Both the position numbers and the translations under genes were made by a program. The notes under the pieces are model-generated. The model ran no database searches, was not told where the DNA came from, and worked only from the letters and a program-made list of their open reading frames with translations. A stretch of 64,000 nt of DNA from Megascapheus bottae (lineage: Eukaryota; Chordata; Mammalia; Rodentia; Geomyidae): contig JANJXV010000013.1 of NCBI GenBank assembly GCA_024803745.1, positions 434,001 to 498,000 of the forward strand, written 5' to 3'. Below are positions 46,245 to 57,703 of this stretch, one piece after another (the stretch's first letter is position 1; every line of letters begins with the position of its first letter).

Positions 46245-46928
46245 TGACCTCTGAAGGTGATGGTGGGGCCTCTCATAGCTCAGCATGCATGTTCCCTAGA
46301 CAACATTAGACCCATTCAGTAGAAGTAGTAAATAATTAGCCACCAATCCCTTCCCTTTGGGACAGTCCCTGGATGCTGAGCTATAACTATATAAGGCAGC
46401 AAGGTTCCCCCAAACCTCACAGGTCCTATAGGTGACCTGAGGTGAAACTCCTTTGATGAGGACATAACCATACAAGGGAACAAGGCTCTCCCAATCTCTA
46501 CAGGTTATATACATCTCCTGGACAATAGCTGGCACTTCTCAAGTGGGTATGTGTGAGAAGGGGTGTGCAAGTCCCTTATCCGGGCTGTGAGTTCAAGTCC
46601 CAAGGCTTGCAAAAAAAAAATTAGAGAGAAAATTATACTCTCCTGCCTGCCTTGCTCACCCAGCCCTAGTCTATCATCAGCCTCTCAGCCCTCTACAAAG
46701 GGAACTTTCTTTGCCTTTTAGCAAGCTCCATCTTCCCTCTCCGCCCTCTCATGACCTCCAGACCAGAGATCATTTACCATTACACTGCCTCCATTTCTGC
46801 TGACCCAACTTGTGCCCTTGAGAATGAGACACAGGCAGGATCCCAGGAACTCCCGTTAGGTTCCCTCCTAGAGGCTAGTCATCCAGGATCTGCAGTTCCT
46901 TACGCTCCAATCTTTTCTCTATCCTGGC
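46245..46928 (+). repeat. Old LTR remnant
   Basis: Similar to 51450-52560 (shared GGTTATAT.. with ACTTCTCAAGTG, and GACCTCCAGACCAGAGAT with CTGCCTCCATTTCTGCTGAC). A SINE tail remnant sits at 46566-46620. Confidence 0.5.
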
Positions 46929-47369
46929 TGTAATGATGACATTCCACCTCTCTGCAGCTGGTCTGGATTCTCTAACTGAGAACGTTGGGTCGGCTCCAAG
47001 TTTGGGAGCATTTAGACCAATGATGAAGGATGGAGCCCTGCCTTATTCCCCAGGGTCAAGCAAAACATCAGGTGCTTGCTCATGCTGACCTTGGTTTCCA
47101 GGGGATAATAACCCCACACCCCAGGTGGGGCATTCCACTGTGGACATAGCCCAGGACATGGCCCTGGGTCTTCAAGAGACCATTACCCATCTTTTAATTT
47201 TTGCTTCCTTGTTAAGCCCTATATAAGCTTACCCCAAAATCCAGTCCCTAGCACAATCTCCAATCCCATGGAAGGTCTGTGCCCCTCACTGTTTCTCAAT
47301 AAATAGTCATTGCCTGTTGATGATCAAGTCTGGCTTATTCCTTTTCCATTCTCCTCCATTTTCTTTACA
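46929..47369 (+). mobile_element. Retroviral 5' LTR
   Basis: The ends TGTAA...TTACA are inverted repeats. Inside are TATATAAGC (near 47220) and CAATAAATAG (near 47300) in the right order and spacing for U3-R-U5. The end is followed after two bases by a primer-binding site. Confidence 0.75.
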
Positions 47370-47371
47370 TT

Positions 47372-47387
47372 TGGTGCCGAATACCAG
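47372..47387 (+). other. Primer-binding site, tRNA-Phe type
   Basis: TGGTGCCGAATACC matches the 3' end complement of tRNA-Phe (TGGTGCCGAAACCC) except for two bases. Such a site is used by IAP-type elements, among others. Confidence 0.65.
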
Positions 47388-48830
47388 CAGTTACTGGGTC
47401 CCCTTCGCTGGGCACCTCAAATCCAGCCTTCTGCTATACCCCCCCACACCCCCCTCTCCCTCACCTGCCTGACTTTCTAAGGCCTTCCTCCATTAGGAAT
47501 GCAGACCTCTCTGAGCTTATTTATAAGCTAAATAGCTGCCTACCTTAAGGTCTTTGCCTCCGACAACAGCACATGCCTTCTGGATGGTGATCCCTCCTGG
47601 CTTGAGATAATTATTGTTTATCTGTGTAAAGAAGGCCTTATCTATTCCCTATCCCTCCTCTCCAAGTCCTAAGACTGTTGGCTTTTGTGTTGGGAGGGGG
47701 TCATGAGACTTGAACTCTGGGCCTGGGGGATGTTCCTGAGCTTTTCAGCTCAAGGCTACCACCCTACCTCTGGGCCTGGGCTTTGTCCCTGAGCTCCTCA
47801 ACTACCACCACACTTGTGGAGCTGCAGCCCTCACTTCCCATTTTCTAGTGATTAATTTGTGACAAGAGTCACCCTTTCTTTAGTGCTGGGCAGGCTTTGA
47901 GCCCAGGTCCTCTGATCTCAGCCTCCTAAGTTAGAATTACAGGCATGAGCCACTGCGCCCAACTCCTGTCCCCAGGCTCTTGCTCCTTCTCCAGGCAGGA
48001 GGCTCAATGGTGGTTTGACCAACTCCACCTATCATCCAAATGCCTTCAAGGCAAGGTAACCAGCCTAGTCCATAATGGAGGCGCCCCTGGCACAGACTCC
48101 AAGACTCCAGAAATCCCTTTTCCTTCCTCTTCTGTCTATGAGGTCCCCAAGACTCCAGGAGTCTCTCCTGTTTGCTGACTCCCTGACACCCTTTAATTAG
48201 GACTTTGTGGACGCCCTCTCCTAATTATCGGGATCCATCAATTTGCCTTCCCAAAGCCCCAGAAATGCCTGGAGCAGCAGAACAGACCCTGAGTCCTACC
48301 AAATTTTCCAAATTGTCTCCCAGAGACATGCCATTGATTTGTTGATAGTCTAATCTTAAGACTGGTATTGACTGATTGACAGTCAAAGAAAACTGACTTG
48401 TTTGTTTATTGACATCTGGCCTCACCAAACAGTGGCCACCATTAGCCTAAATTTGGAACCTTATATTTTCATTTTACGCTTGCTGATTTACACAATTCTC
48501 TGACTAGTCAGCTATGCCTCCACTCCAGAGACCCCCTCTGCTTGTCCTGTTCTGTCCATCAAGTCCTTCTCTGACCTCTGATCCAGAGGTCATTCTTGCT
48601 CTTGTTACCTATTATTTAGAGGAAATGATCAACGCCTTTCACCAGGCCCTTAACCAGTCCAACACAGCCCTAGCTCCTGACTGGTTATGGGCTCACGCTC
48701 CAGATGGAACTGTTCTGGCTTGTGGCCATGGTGTATTCTCTCATGTCATCCATATCAATCAGTCATGCCACCTTGTCAGCCTTTTTCTTCATCCAACCTT
48801 TCTCAACTGACTCATTAACAGAATAGCCCT
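47388..48830 (+). repeat. Degraded retroviral leader/internal region
   Basis: Pyrimidine-rich leader after the primer site. A 98-codon frame at 48514-48810 has no confidently recognised domain. No 3' LTR could be paired with it. Confidence 0.4.
47688..47965 (-). repeat. B1-like/Geo SINE, partly duplicated
   Basis: GTCATGAGACTTGAACTCTG to GCCACTGCGCCC. The GGGCCTGGG..TGTCCCTGAGCT segment occurs twice. Confidence 0.88.
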
Positions 48831-48982
48831 ACCTCAAGACAAGTCGTTTCTTCTCTCAAAGGACAGAAGGGAAACACAATTAAGGGAGGTGTACAAACTG
48901 TCATCTCCCATCCCCACCCCCTCAAGTCCTTCAAACTACTATCCCTATCAATGTTTCTGTAAGTAAAAATGACCCCTTTTGG

Positions 48983-49200
48983 GGACCCGGACTTTGGCCT
49001 AGTGGTATAGTATTTGCCTAGCATGCACAAAGACCTGTGTTGGGTTTGATTCCTTGTTACTACATATCTAAAAAGGCAGAAGTGGCCAGGGGTAATGGCT
49101 CATACCTGTAATCCTAGCTACTCAGGAGGCTGAGATCTGAGGATTACGGTTCAAAGCCAGCCCGGGCATGAAAGGACCTGAGCTCTTATCTCCAATTAGG
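48983..49200 (+). repeat. IDL half with a B1-like SINE inside
   Basis: The IDL monomer (48983-49085, GACCCGGACTTTGGCCTAGT) breaks at GCAGAAGTGG, where a truncated B1-like part (49086-49200) begins. Confidence 0.8.
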
Positions 49201-49853
49201 GTGTTAGCGTGGCCTAACACCCAAAATTAAACTCTAATGTTACATTAAACTCTGAATCTAAATCCAATATGAACACTTCAAAAAACTGACATCAAGCACT
49301 GAAAGTTTCAGCAATTATAATACCTAAGTCAGGTACTGAATATTGTACAAAGATTCTTGGTCAGGTGGCAATACTGACCTCAGCAACCTCACAGTGGTCA
49401 CAAACAGGCCCAGGGGTCTGGGACCCCGTGCACTTGTGGCCCCCAAAGCCTTGAAGAGGTGGCACATAATGGCCTCTCTGTGCTTCATAAGAAAGCTAGG
49501 AGTCCATGGCAGGGCACACAAAGGTTTTAGACAGAGCCATCTTGAGTTTTGAGCCCTGGCAGCAGCAGTTGCCCTAGCAACAGTTGATTACACAAGCAGA
49601 GGTTTCAAGGAAGGGTGGGGGTCACCATTGTTCCCAGCATGAGTTTGCATGCAAAGTCCTCTCTTTGTCCTCCAGGAGAATGGGGAGAAGCATCAGGGCA
49701 ATCCAAGGTTTCAAATATACATGCCTGGGGACAAGTTCTCTGGCAGCAGTAGCTCCAATAGGAGAAAACTAGTCTTGAGGGAAATGAGCTCACTGACAGC
49801 TCCCAAACTTTCTGTTTAAGCCCCTGGATCAGCATGTGCACACGCACGGAAGC
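49201..49853. other. Non-repeat stretch with a palindromic X-box
   Basis: No gene recognised. Open frames up to 100 codons lack domains. Confidence 0.45.
49568..49581. promoter_or_regulatory. RFX X-box-like palindrome
   Basis: GTTGCCCTAGCAAC fits the RFX consensus GTNRCC-N(0-3)-RGYAAC on both halves. No promoter nearby is known, so it may be chance or part of an old LTR. Confidence 0.5.
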
Positions 49854-49854
49854 C

Positions 49855-49862
49855 CGCGCGCG

Positions 49863-49913
<51 letters not shown>

Positions 49914-49944
49914 TAGATAGATAGACAGATAGATAGAGATAAAG
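49855..49944 (+). repeat. (CG)n-(CA)n-(GATA)n compound microsatellite
   Basis: About 8 CG units, about 20 CA units, then GATA units. Alternating purine-pyrimidine over about 57 bp can form Z-DNA. Confidence 0.95.
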
Positions 49945-49989
49945 ATATTTAGATATAGATAGATCCACATTATAGAAATAATTATATAG

Positions 49990-50186
49990 GGGCCGGGAGT
50001 TTGGCCTAGTGGTAGAGTGCTTGCCTAGCATGCACAAAGACCCGGGTTCAATTCCTTGGTACCACATACATAGAAAAAAGCCAGAAGTGGTGCTGAGGCT
50101 CAGGTGGTAGAGCTCTAGCCTTGAGAAAGTCCAAGGACAGTGCTCAGGCCCTGAGCTCAAGCCCAGGACTGGCAAAAAGAAAAAAG
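49990..50186 (+). repeat. IDL-Geo SINE, young, with TSD
   Basis: Near-consensus. ATAGAAATAATTATATAG flanks it on both sides without mismatch. Confidence 0.93.
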
Positions 50187-50246
50187 AAAAAAATAGAAAT
50201 AATTATATAGTTACTATAAATGTATAACTATCTCACAGTATAACAC

Positions 50247-50581
50247 TGTTGTACCCGAATTCCTAGAACCCCGAAAAGACCACCAGAGGCCACAGTCAAA
50301 GCTAAAAAGCAAGGGTCGTTTATTTACGAGTCTAGACTTGGGCCTCTGTGTACCTGTAGTGGACAACACTGGAAGGCCTTGAGCAAGAACTTTACACAGC
50401 TTTTATAGGGGAATTACAATTACCTGATTGGCTATTTGATAACTCAAACCACTGGTCGAATCAGAGCTCAGGTGTCTAACCACTGAGCACCAAGCTGTTA
50501 CCACCTGGGGTTCAAGTACATGGGCCCTAAGCAAGGGGGGAAGGGGTCATTCCCAGAACATGGGACAATCTTGGGACAACA
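50247..50581 (-). mobile_element. Solo LTR, minus strand, 4-bp TSD
   Basis: TGTTG...CAACA ends, flanked by ACAC (50243-50246 and 50582-50585). Reverse strand has AATAAACGACCC near 50320. Same family as 58542-58929 by the shared GACCACC and AGCAAGG.TTTATT block. Confidence 0.75.
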
Positions 50582-50585
50582 ACAC

Positions 50586-51440
50586 TAGACATATATGATG
50601 CATATACATGTATGTATATAGCCATATATTGAAATAAGGTGACTGAGCCTAAATAAGGAAACAGCCATGCCAGTGCTTGCCCAGGTACTGGGGGCTGGTG
50701 GCTTCTTAACCATCATGGCATTTTTTGCTGGAAAGGGGGGGGCGCAAGGGAAGAATTCTTCACTCAGGGTTGGAATGCCTGGTGGCGAAAAGAGACTATT
50801 CATTGAATGCAGATGCCAAGCCTCAGTGTAAGCAGGGAGGGCTCTGTTTATGAGAAAACAAAGCCCTATATATGGAGGTTTGGGGGTCTTCCTGGTGGGG
50901 TAAGGCAAAGCCCTCCTCCCCCAAGGTGATAGGTGGTGCTTGCATCCCTGGAAGGCAGGGATGGGGGGGTACACTTGGATGATAGGTTATTAGACTTGTC
51001 AGTCCAGTACCTGGGACTGAGAATTTTCTGTGACTCAGCCTTCTTGACCTGAGACTATTTAAGTCTTAACTATCTTAGGCACCAGGACACCATGCCATGT
51101 GTCTCTATGTTCAAGGACTGTGTCTTATCTCTTGGTTATTCTCTGGTCACATGACGTCCCATTTTAGCTCTTCATCACAGCTGAATTGACCTGTTGTCGA
51201 TGTATCTGTTGTTTCTGTCATCTCTTGTCTGTTTCCTGACTGTATTGTGTTTCCTGGTTGCTGGACTTTAAGGTGGGAGCCTGCTATGCAGTCACTGGTC
51301 TTTCAACAGACTCCAAGATTCGAACCTGCAAAGAGTGGCTTCTACACATTCTGTAAATTCTCACCTTATAACAATGGTTTATATGTGTTGATAGTGAATG
51401 ATACTGTAGGCCCAGAGGCCTCTTCTCCCATAGCTTAAAC
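50586..51440. other. Unassigned, partly retroviral-leader-like
   Basis: TTTCTGTCATCTCTTGTCTG and GTTTCCTGACTGTATTGTG resemble ERV leaders, but nothing firm was found. Confidence 0.35.
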
Positions 51441-51971
51441 ATGCAGCTTAGCACACCCTTGTCCCAGGCAGTAGAAGGCCCATTTGGTCAAAACAGTAAA
51501 TAATTACTGCTGGTCCAGAGCCCTTTCTCTCTGCCTTCCCTTTACTTTAATGTGTTCTCTCTGCACAAGTGGTACCAGAAACATCAATTAGGGCAGTAAA
51601 TAGCTATCACTCACCCAGCCATAAATCTTCTGCCATGAAAAGGTCCCCAATTCGCACAACCTCCCCAGGAGTCTCTACCTTCTCTCTACCCCCAACCCTA
51701 TAGGTTATATCAGGTCACCTGGGACACCTCAGTACTTCTCAAGTGCTCTGTGAAAGGGAGTCTGCTGGTCCTTTTCCCAGCAATAAACTTTGCTTTCTTG
51801 TGTCTTGTATCCTTGGTGTCCTAGGGACCCAGGAGAGGGCTCAACCCCACCCAGACAACCCAGAGGAGTTCCTGCTGACAGAGTACCATTTCCTGCATCC
51901 AGCAGTGGCTGATCCACCCCCTTTTCAGTGGCAAGAGACCAACCGGGCTAGGATTTCTTGAGGTAAAGGCT

Positions 51972-52205
51972 TGGTACTGCTGGGTGTGGTGGCTAATACC
52001 TGTAACCCTAGCTACTCAGGAGTCTGAGATCTGAGGATCGTGGTTCAAAGCCGGTCGGGGCACTAAAATCCATGAGACTCTTATCTCCAATTAACCACTA
52101 GAAAACCGGAAGTGGTGCTGTGGCTCGAAGGGTAGGGTGGTATCCTTGAGCTGAAGAGCTCAGGGACAGTGACCAGGCCTAGAGTTCAAGCCCCACAAAA
52201 GACAA
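51972..52205 (+). repeat. B1-like/Geo SINE
   Basis: ACTGCTGGGTGTGGTGGCTA to GCCCCACAAAAGACAAAT. Confidence 0.9.
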
Positions 52206-52313
52206 ATTAAAATAAAACTGGGCAGGGGACTATCCCACTGCTTCAAAAGGGGACAGTGTTCTCTCTGCCCTGGGTTAATTGCCGCTAAATTGCCTCCATA
52301 CTCCAACACAGCC

Positions 52314-52326
52314 CCCCCCACACACA

Positions 52327-52371
<45 letters not shown>

Positions 52372-52380
52372 CACACACAC
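52314..52380 (+). repeat. (CA)n microsatellite
   Basis: About 25 CA units with a TATATAT break. Confidence 0.95.
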
Positions 52381-52841
52381 TGCTGAGCTCCAGACTGGAG
52401 ATTATCAGTTAATTGCCTCCATTCCTGCTAACAGCCTTTCAATTTCTGCCTTGGAGAACAAGACTGTGACAAGGTCCCAAAAACCCGCTCTGGGTCTTCT
52501 CTAAAGGCTAACCATTCTGGCCCAAAACTTTTCTCCACCTTTCCACTTACAGTTTTGGCTGGCTAACACCCTGAGCCAGCTTCTCTCTACTGTTACCTCC
52601 TTTGACTGTTCAAGTATCTTTGGGGCTCGACTCGGGTAATAAACCAACTCTTTTCTCTTTCTTCAATCTGCCCACTTCAGAATCTGTATTCTTAATTTCT
52701 CCCTTAAGGCAAACTCCTCTAGCAGGCTGCAAAATAAGGAAATTCTGAACCTTACATATCAATCAATGCTAGGTCAAGCAAACAGTGCTAGTCCTTGATT
52801 CTTGATTTAAAAACCAAAAAAGTAAGATACAAAACAAATTA

Positions 52842-53036
52842 GTAGGCCAGGAGTTTGGCCTAGTGGTAGAGTGTTTGCCTAGCATGCATGAAGACCTGGG
52901 TTCTATTCCTTGGTACCACATATATAGAAAAAGCCAAAAGTAGTGGTGTGGCTCAAGTGGTAGAGCTCTAGCCTTGAGAAAGTCCAAGGACAGTGCTCAG
53001 GCCTGAGGTCAAGCCCAGGGCTGGAGAAGAAAAAAT
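52842..53036 (+). repeat. IDL-Geo SINE
   Basis: TAGGCCAGGAGTTTGGCCTA to GGGCTGGAGAAGAAAAAAT. Confidence 0.9.
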
Positions 53037-53147
53037 AAAGAGTCTCATGGACTTTCATGCCCAGGCTGGCTTTGAACTGTGATCCTCAGATCTCAAGCCT
53101 CCTGAGTAGCTAGGATTATAGGCTTGTGCCAACAGTGCCTGGATTAA
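53037..53147 (-). repeat. B1-like part, inverted
   Basis: GAGTCTCATGGACTTTCATG to GCCAACAGTGCCTGG, directly abutting the previous SINE tail. Confidence 0.87.
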
Positions 53148-53647
53148 TGTTCCATTTTTTTTTAATGATACCTGTTATGATCATAAAGATGTGAAGTTTG
53201 GGCCAGAGAGGAGCAGCCAAGGACCCATATAAGCAAAGCACCCAGAATGAGGGACAGCACTTCTGCTGGCCTTTACCAAGACTGTGGTTTGAGGATCTTT
53301 GGCCATGCAGGAGCTGCTCCTTGTCTGAGAGGACCGATGAGAACCGAGACTCGTCATGCGGCCCCAGTGCTCACACCGGGGCAGGACTGGGGGGTGTTTA
53401 ACATCTGATGGGCAGGCCCTGTTCGACTTCAGGACTAAGAGATAGTGAAGAGGTGAGCTCAGCGGGTGTGCTGGATAGGCAGCAGAGAATTAGGCAAGTG
53501 AGGACTAGAATATAGTAACTAGAATATAGTGTTCATTCTGCTAAGCTATGTTAAATCGCTGGTACTCTGCCACACAATCACTTCTGACTTTATTGTTGGT
53601 TTATTGGAGATAAGAGTGTGACAGACTTTTCTATGAACCAAAGACCT

Positions 53648-53818
53648 CAGCCAGGCACCAATGGTTCATGCCTGTAATCCTAGCTACTCAGAAGCCTGAG
53701 ATCTGAGGATTAAGGTTAAAAGCCAGCCCAGGCACAAAAGGAACTGAGACTCTTATCTCCAATTAACCTCTAGAAAATGGGAAGTGGGGCTTAGCTCAAG
53801 GGTAGGATGGTAACCTAC
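53648..53818 (+). repeat. B1-like SINE, 3' truncated
   Basis: CAGCCAGGCACCAATGGTTC to GGTAGGATGGTAACC; it ends inside the Geo part. Confidence 0.85.
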
Positions 53819-53948
53819 CCTGGCACCCAATGTGGGGAACTAAGAGAGGAGAAAGAACCAAAGAATTAGGACGATAGCTGTGGACTGCTCAAGAGTTCAT
53901 GAACCAGAAACACACTACCAGAACATGCTTCAGCACTGCCAGAGTAAT

Positions 53949-54375
53949 GATGGGGTTAGATCAGAGCCAAAGGGCCAGCTATCTTGAGCCAGTGAGCTTC
54001 TTGCTGACAAAGTCAGGGGTGAAAGTAAAGGAAAAGTATGTGGAGAAACTGGCCCCAAATGTAGAAAAGTATGGTCATTTGCTGTCTCTGCAAGTGGTGG
54101 TGTGTTTGCAGCAGTGGAGAGATTTTGCTTGGCCCAAGGCATGGGAAGACAGATCCCATCAAAAATTCAGACTTTGTGCAATTTAATTTTAATCGTGTTG
54201 GAATCTTCCAGGCTCCTCAACCCACAAATGTACGGCCTGTGCAGGAAGCACTCGTGCAGCAAGGAAATTTGGCTACATGCTTTGAATCTTTGAGGAGCAC
54301 AAGGTTGTGGCCCAAAGTTTTGGACTTTGCACTAGAGAGCAAGGAGATATAACCAGGAATTCTGGGTGTTCCAGG
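53949..54375 (+). pseudogene. Betaretrovirus-type gag matrix remnant
   Basis: An ATG-led frame with an N-terminal MG, then LLTKSGVKVKEKYVEKL, like the KSRGVKVKEK region of class II endogenous retrovirus matrix proteins. The frame breaks after about 95 codons. Matrix domains direct Gag to membranes; this copy is broken by stops. Confidence 0.6.
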
Positions 54376-54411
54376 AGAAAGCAAAAAGATGTGATTAAAA
54401 ACCTTGAGCTT

Positions 54412-54690
54412 AGCAGGGCCTGGTGGCTCACACCTGTAATCCTAGCTACTCAAGAGGTTGAGATCTAAGGATCAAGGTTCAAAGCCAGCCCAGGCACAAA
54501 AGGACCTGAGACTCTTATCTCCAATTAACCTCTAGAAAATGGGAAGTGGGGCTTGAATTCTGGGCCTTGAGCACATCAGTGACAGGGCCTAGGTCCAGGG
54601 GTAGAGCACTAGCCTTGAGCTAAACTGCTCAGGGACAACGCTCAGGCCCAGAATTCAAGCCCCATGACCCACAAAAAAAGAAAAAGAAAA
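54412..54690 (+). repeat. B1-like/Geo SINE with an extra segment
   Basis: AGCAGGGCCTGGTGGCTCAC to CCCACAAAAAAAGAAAAAG. An extra GAATTCTGGGCCTTGAGCAC block sits between the halves. Confidence 0.87.
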
Positions 54691-55225
54691 ACAAACTTGA
54701 GCCTTGGAAAAAAGGACAGAAAAGAAATGTGACAGAAGGCTCTTAGATCTGATGATAAGGAGCATAAAAATGTGAGGTCTTGGAGGATGATGAGAAAGAA
54801 TTCTTATCTAGTCCCTGTGGGGATTAGGGGCCTTACCTCCTCAGACCCCTCAGCCCTCCCTATCCTTGTACCACCCACCTCCCATTCCCCTACTCCCCCA
54901 CCCCCTTGCAGCAATCTGCTCCAACAAGAGGAATTAGAAGCGTACACTGATGTGTTTTTGGTGATGCCTGTTAAATTACAACCAACCAACCCAGAGGAGG
55001 ACAAAAATCCATCAAAAGGCCACTTATATGCCAAGTATGGAGCACTCTGTTCTGGAGTTTAAACAGGTTTTAACTATTTATGAGGCCTATACTCCCACTT
55101 ATGTCCCTTACACTATGAACATTCTATGGACAGGATTGGCAGAGGACAAATATTGAATTCCCCACAACTGGGAAAACTTGGCCAAAATCTACCTAAAACC
55201 CAGTCAATATCTACAGTTTAAAATG

Positions 55226-55500
55226 TGGTAGAGCTGGGCATAGTGGCTCCCACCTGTAATCCTAGCTACTCAGGAGGCTGAGATCTGAAGATCGTGGCTC
55301 TAAGCCAGCTCAGGCAATAAAAAGCATGATTCTCTTATCTCCAAATAATCTCTAGAAAAGGTGAAATGGGTCTATCGCTCAAAGGTAGGGCAGTAGCCTT
55401 GAGCTGAAGAGCTCAGGGACAGCACCCACCCAGGCCCAGAGTTCAAGCCCCATGACCCCCTCAGACTCCCCCCCCCCAAAAAATAAATAAAAATAAATAA
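55226..55500 (+). repeat. B1-like/Geo SINE with TSD
   Basis: TTTAAAATGTGGT occurs before (near 55217) and after (near 55508). The tail is C9 plus AAAT units. Confidence 0.9.
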
Positions 55501-55591
55501 ATAAATTTTTAAAATGTGGTTGAGAGAAGAAGCTGATTGTCAAATTTTAAAAAGTCTGCAGGCCCAGCTTCCCATAGAAATTGAGACACAT

Positions 55592-55843
55592 GCCAGGAAA
55601 GGTGGCTCACGCCTATAAATCCTAGCTACTCAAGAGGCTGAGATCTGAGGATCAAGGTTCAAAGCCAGCCCGGGCACAAAAAGAACCTAAGACTCATCCA
55701 ATTAACCTCTAGAAAAAGGGGAAGTGAGGCTTGGCTCAAGGGGAGGGTGGTAGCTGAAGAGCTCTGAGATAGCGTCCAGGCCCAGTTCAAGCCTCAGGAC
55801 CCACAAAAAAAAAAAAAGAAAGAAAGAAAGAAAGAAAGAAAAA
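55592..55843 (+). repeat. B1-like/Geo SINE with (AAAG)n tail and TSD
   Basis: AATTGAGACACA flanks both sides (near 55579 and 55842). The A tail has turned into AAAG units (55815-55840). Confidence 0.9.
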
Positions 55844-56010
55844 TTGAGACACACCAGCTTATCAGATAAGGAGCTTCTCTGGGAGGAGTTTCATTGGAAC
55901 TTTACAAAAGTAATTTATCAGATGTTCAGAGCAGGGAAAGTGGTAACACAGCTAGGACAAACAGCTATCTCTTCTTCAAAAATCAGGTAGGAAAGCCAAA
56001 AATTTTATGT

Positions 56011-56505
56011 TGATTTGACAGCCTGGCTAAAAGACAATCTTCTTAATATTATATACAAACTGAGTTAAGAGACTAACTTCTCCTAATGTTTATTGCTTAA
56101 CAATGCTAATTCAGTGTCAAAAGGCCTATCAAAGCTGCAAATGGCATCTTGCAAATTATATTAAAGCTTGAAATGCTACTGCTGCACCCATAATTGGACC
56201 CCAAAATAAAATATTTTAAAATGTGTGAGATGTGACAAAAGTCGGAAACATAGAAAGAAATTGTTCAAACAATAAAACTTTGTAGCAAAATCAGAGCTTT
56301 GTTCAAGTTAAATAATCCACCTGGTGTAGAATGGGGGTTGCTAGATCCTTCTATAAACTTATATGACATCTGTAAGTTAACTTATAGTGTCCTCTGTTTC
56401 CCTAATTTTCATTACAGGCCCAGAAGACTAGAAGCCTAAGAGATTTCAAGGATCTATTCATCTCCTAATATGCCTTGTCAGGAACATTCTCCCCCTCCCT
56501 GAATT
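56011..56505 (+). other. Possible retroviral internal remnant
   Basis: Continues downstream of the capsid remnant. Reading frames are short and no domain was recognised. Confidence 0.35.
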
Positions 56506-56712
56506 CTTTTTTTTTTTTTTTTTTTGCCAGTCCTGGGCTTGAGCTCAGGGCCTGAGCACTGTCCTTGGAATTTCTCAAGGCTAGAGCTCTACCACTTGAG
56601 CCTCAGCACCACTTCCGGCTTTTTTCTATGTATGTGGTACCGAGGAATCGAACCCGGGTCTTCATGCATGCTAGGCAAGCACTTTAACCACTAGGCCAAA
56701 CTCCCAGTCCTA
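56506..56712 (-). repeat. IDL-Geo SINE
   Basis: T19 tract, GCCAGTCCTGGGCTTGAGC to CCAAACTCCCAGTCC. Near consensus. Confidence 0.93.
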
Positions 56713-56976
56713 TCTCTCATCTCTTTTGCTGTCCCTTGGTTATCTCATATTGTTACAGTATCCCACTTTGTTACCTGATATATCGGATATATTTGTATTT
56801 GGTTATTTGAAATTGGATAGGGAAGGGGGGAAAACAAGATGAGGGATGGGGTGGGGAGGAGGGAAATGGGGATCAAGACATGTTAAAGGGTATAAATGTA
56901 TGTGAATTAATGCACCTCCTATCTGGCAATATCATGTAACCCTTCTATTAATTACAATAAAAAATATGAAAAAAAA
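56713..56976 (+). repeat. L1 3' UTR end
   Basis: TCTCATCTCTTTTGCTGTCC to ATTACAATAAAAAATATGA; same tail type as 40066. Confidence 0.87.
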
Positions 56977-56979
56977 GAA

Positions 56980-57262
56980 TGTACCTGCATAGTTCCTTGC
57001 CCTAAGGCAACATTTTGTAATTAGGTAACTAAGCAACGTGTGCCTGCTTGTGTTGGTATGCAAACATCCTACCACCTGACCTCCTACCCAGAGCAGTTTC
57101 TTTACCCCAACCCCCTCTTGCCTCTCCTGAAGAGGTATATAAACCCCAGTGTGAAAAATAAAATTTGCAGCTTGATTAGAACTCTTGTCTTGCTGCCTTC
57201 TTTGTGTCTCCTGTCCCTTTCATTCCTCCCTCTAGGTTCTTGGCCCTAGTTGACATCCTGCT
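56980..57262 (+). mobile_element. LTR-like segment
   Basis: GGTATATAAACC (near 57132) and AAAATAAAATTTGC (near 57158) lie in promoter/polyadenylation order, followed by a pyrimidine-rich U5-like run to CCTCTAGGTTCTTGG. Ends are not definable. It could be the LTR of the gag remnants upstream. Confidence 0.5.
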
Positions 57263-57509
57263 GGATGGGACAATGCCTTGTCAACAAAGTTGTCCAACCA
57301 CATTCAAATTTTTTGCTATCCAGGTCTTAATTATCTGTGAAAAGTGCCATTCATTGTTTTTATGTCTTGTCTCATAGTATGTTTTATGTTGTGTGTTTTT
57401 CTAACTCTTGACCACAAGGTTTTTATCATATTGAGAAAAATATAACATCATTTTGCCACTGGAATTGCAGGAGTATTTACAGCCAGTTTTCATTTTTCAA
57501 ATGATTCTT

Positions 57510-57703
57510 TTTCTTTTCTGGTGCCAGTCCTGGGGCTTGAACTCGGGGCCTGAGCATTGTCCTTGGGCTTTCTCGAGGTTGGAGCTGCAGCACCACTTCT
57601 TTCTTTCTTTTTTTTTTTAATGTATGCGGTTCAGAGGGTTTGAACATAGGTCTTTGGGCATGCTAGGCAAGCACTCTACCATTTGGCCAAACTCCCGGCC
57701 CTC
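57510..57703 (-). repeat. IDL-Geo SINE
   Basis: GCCAGTCCTGGGGCTTGAAC to GCCAAACTCCCGGCCC. Confidence 0.9.

Larger units (their letters stand above)
51450..52760 (+). repeat. Old LTR-like region
   Basis: Two candidate polyadenylation points (CAATAAAC near 51782, GTAATAAACC near 52638). Related to the remnant at 46245. Broken by a SINE and a CA repeat. Confidence 0.5.
54930..56010 (+). pseudogene. Betaretrovirus-type gag capsid remnant, split by two SINEs
   Basis: Pieces at 54930-55228, 55500-55590 and 55845-56010 read as a class II capsid N-terminal region, with FKQVLTIYEAYTPTY and NWENLAKIYL, the kind of segment seen in IAP/MMTV-like Gag. An in-frame stop lies near 55154 and two SINEs cut it. 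No pol follows. Confidence 0.6.

Noticed and set aside
48514..48810. A real 98-residue protein or retroviral env/pol
   Set aside because: No recognised motif. It lies downstream of an LTR and primer site, so retroviral origin is only positional.
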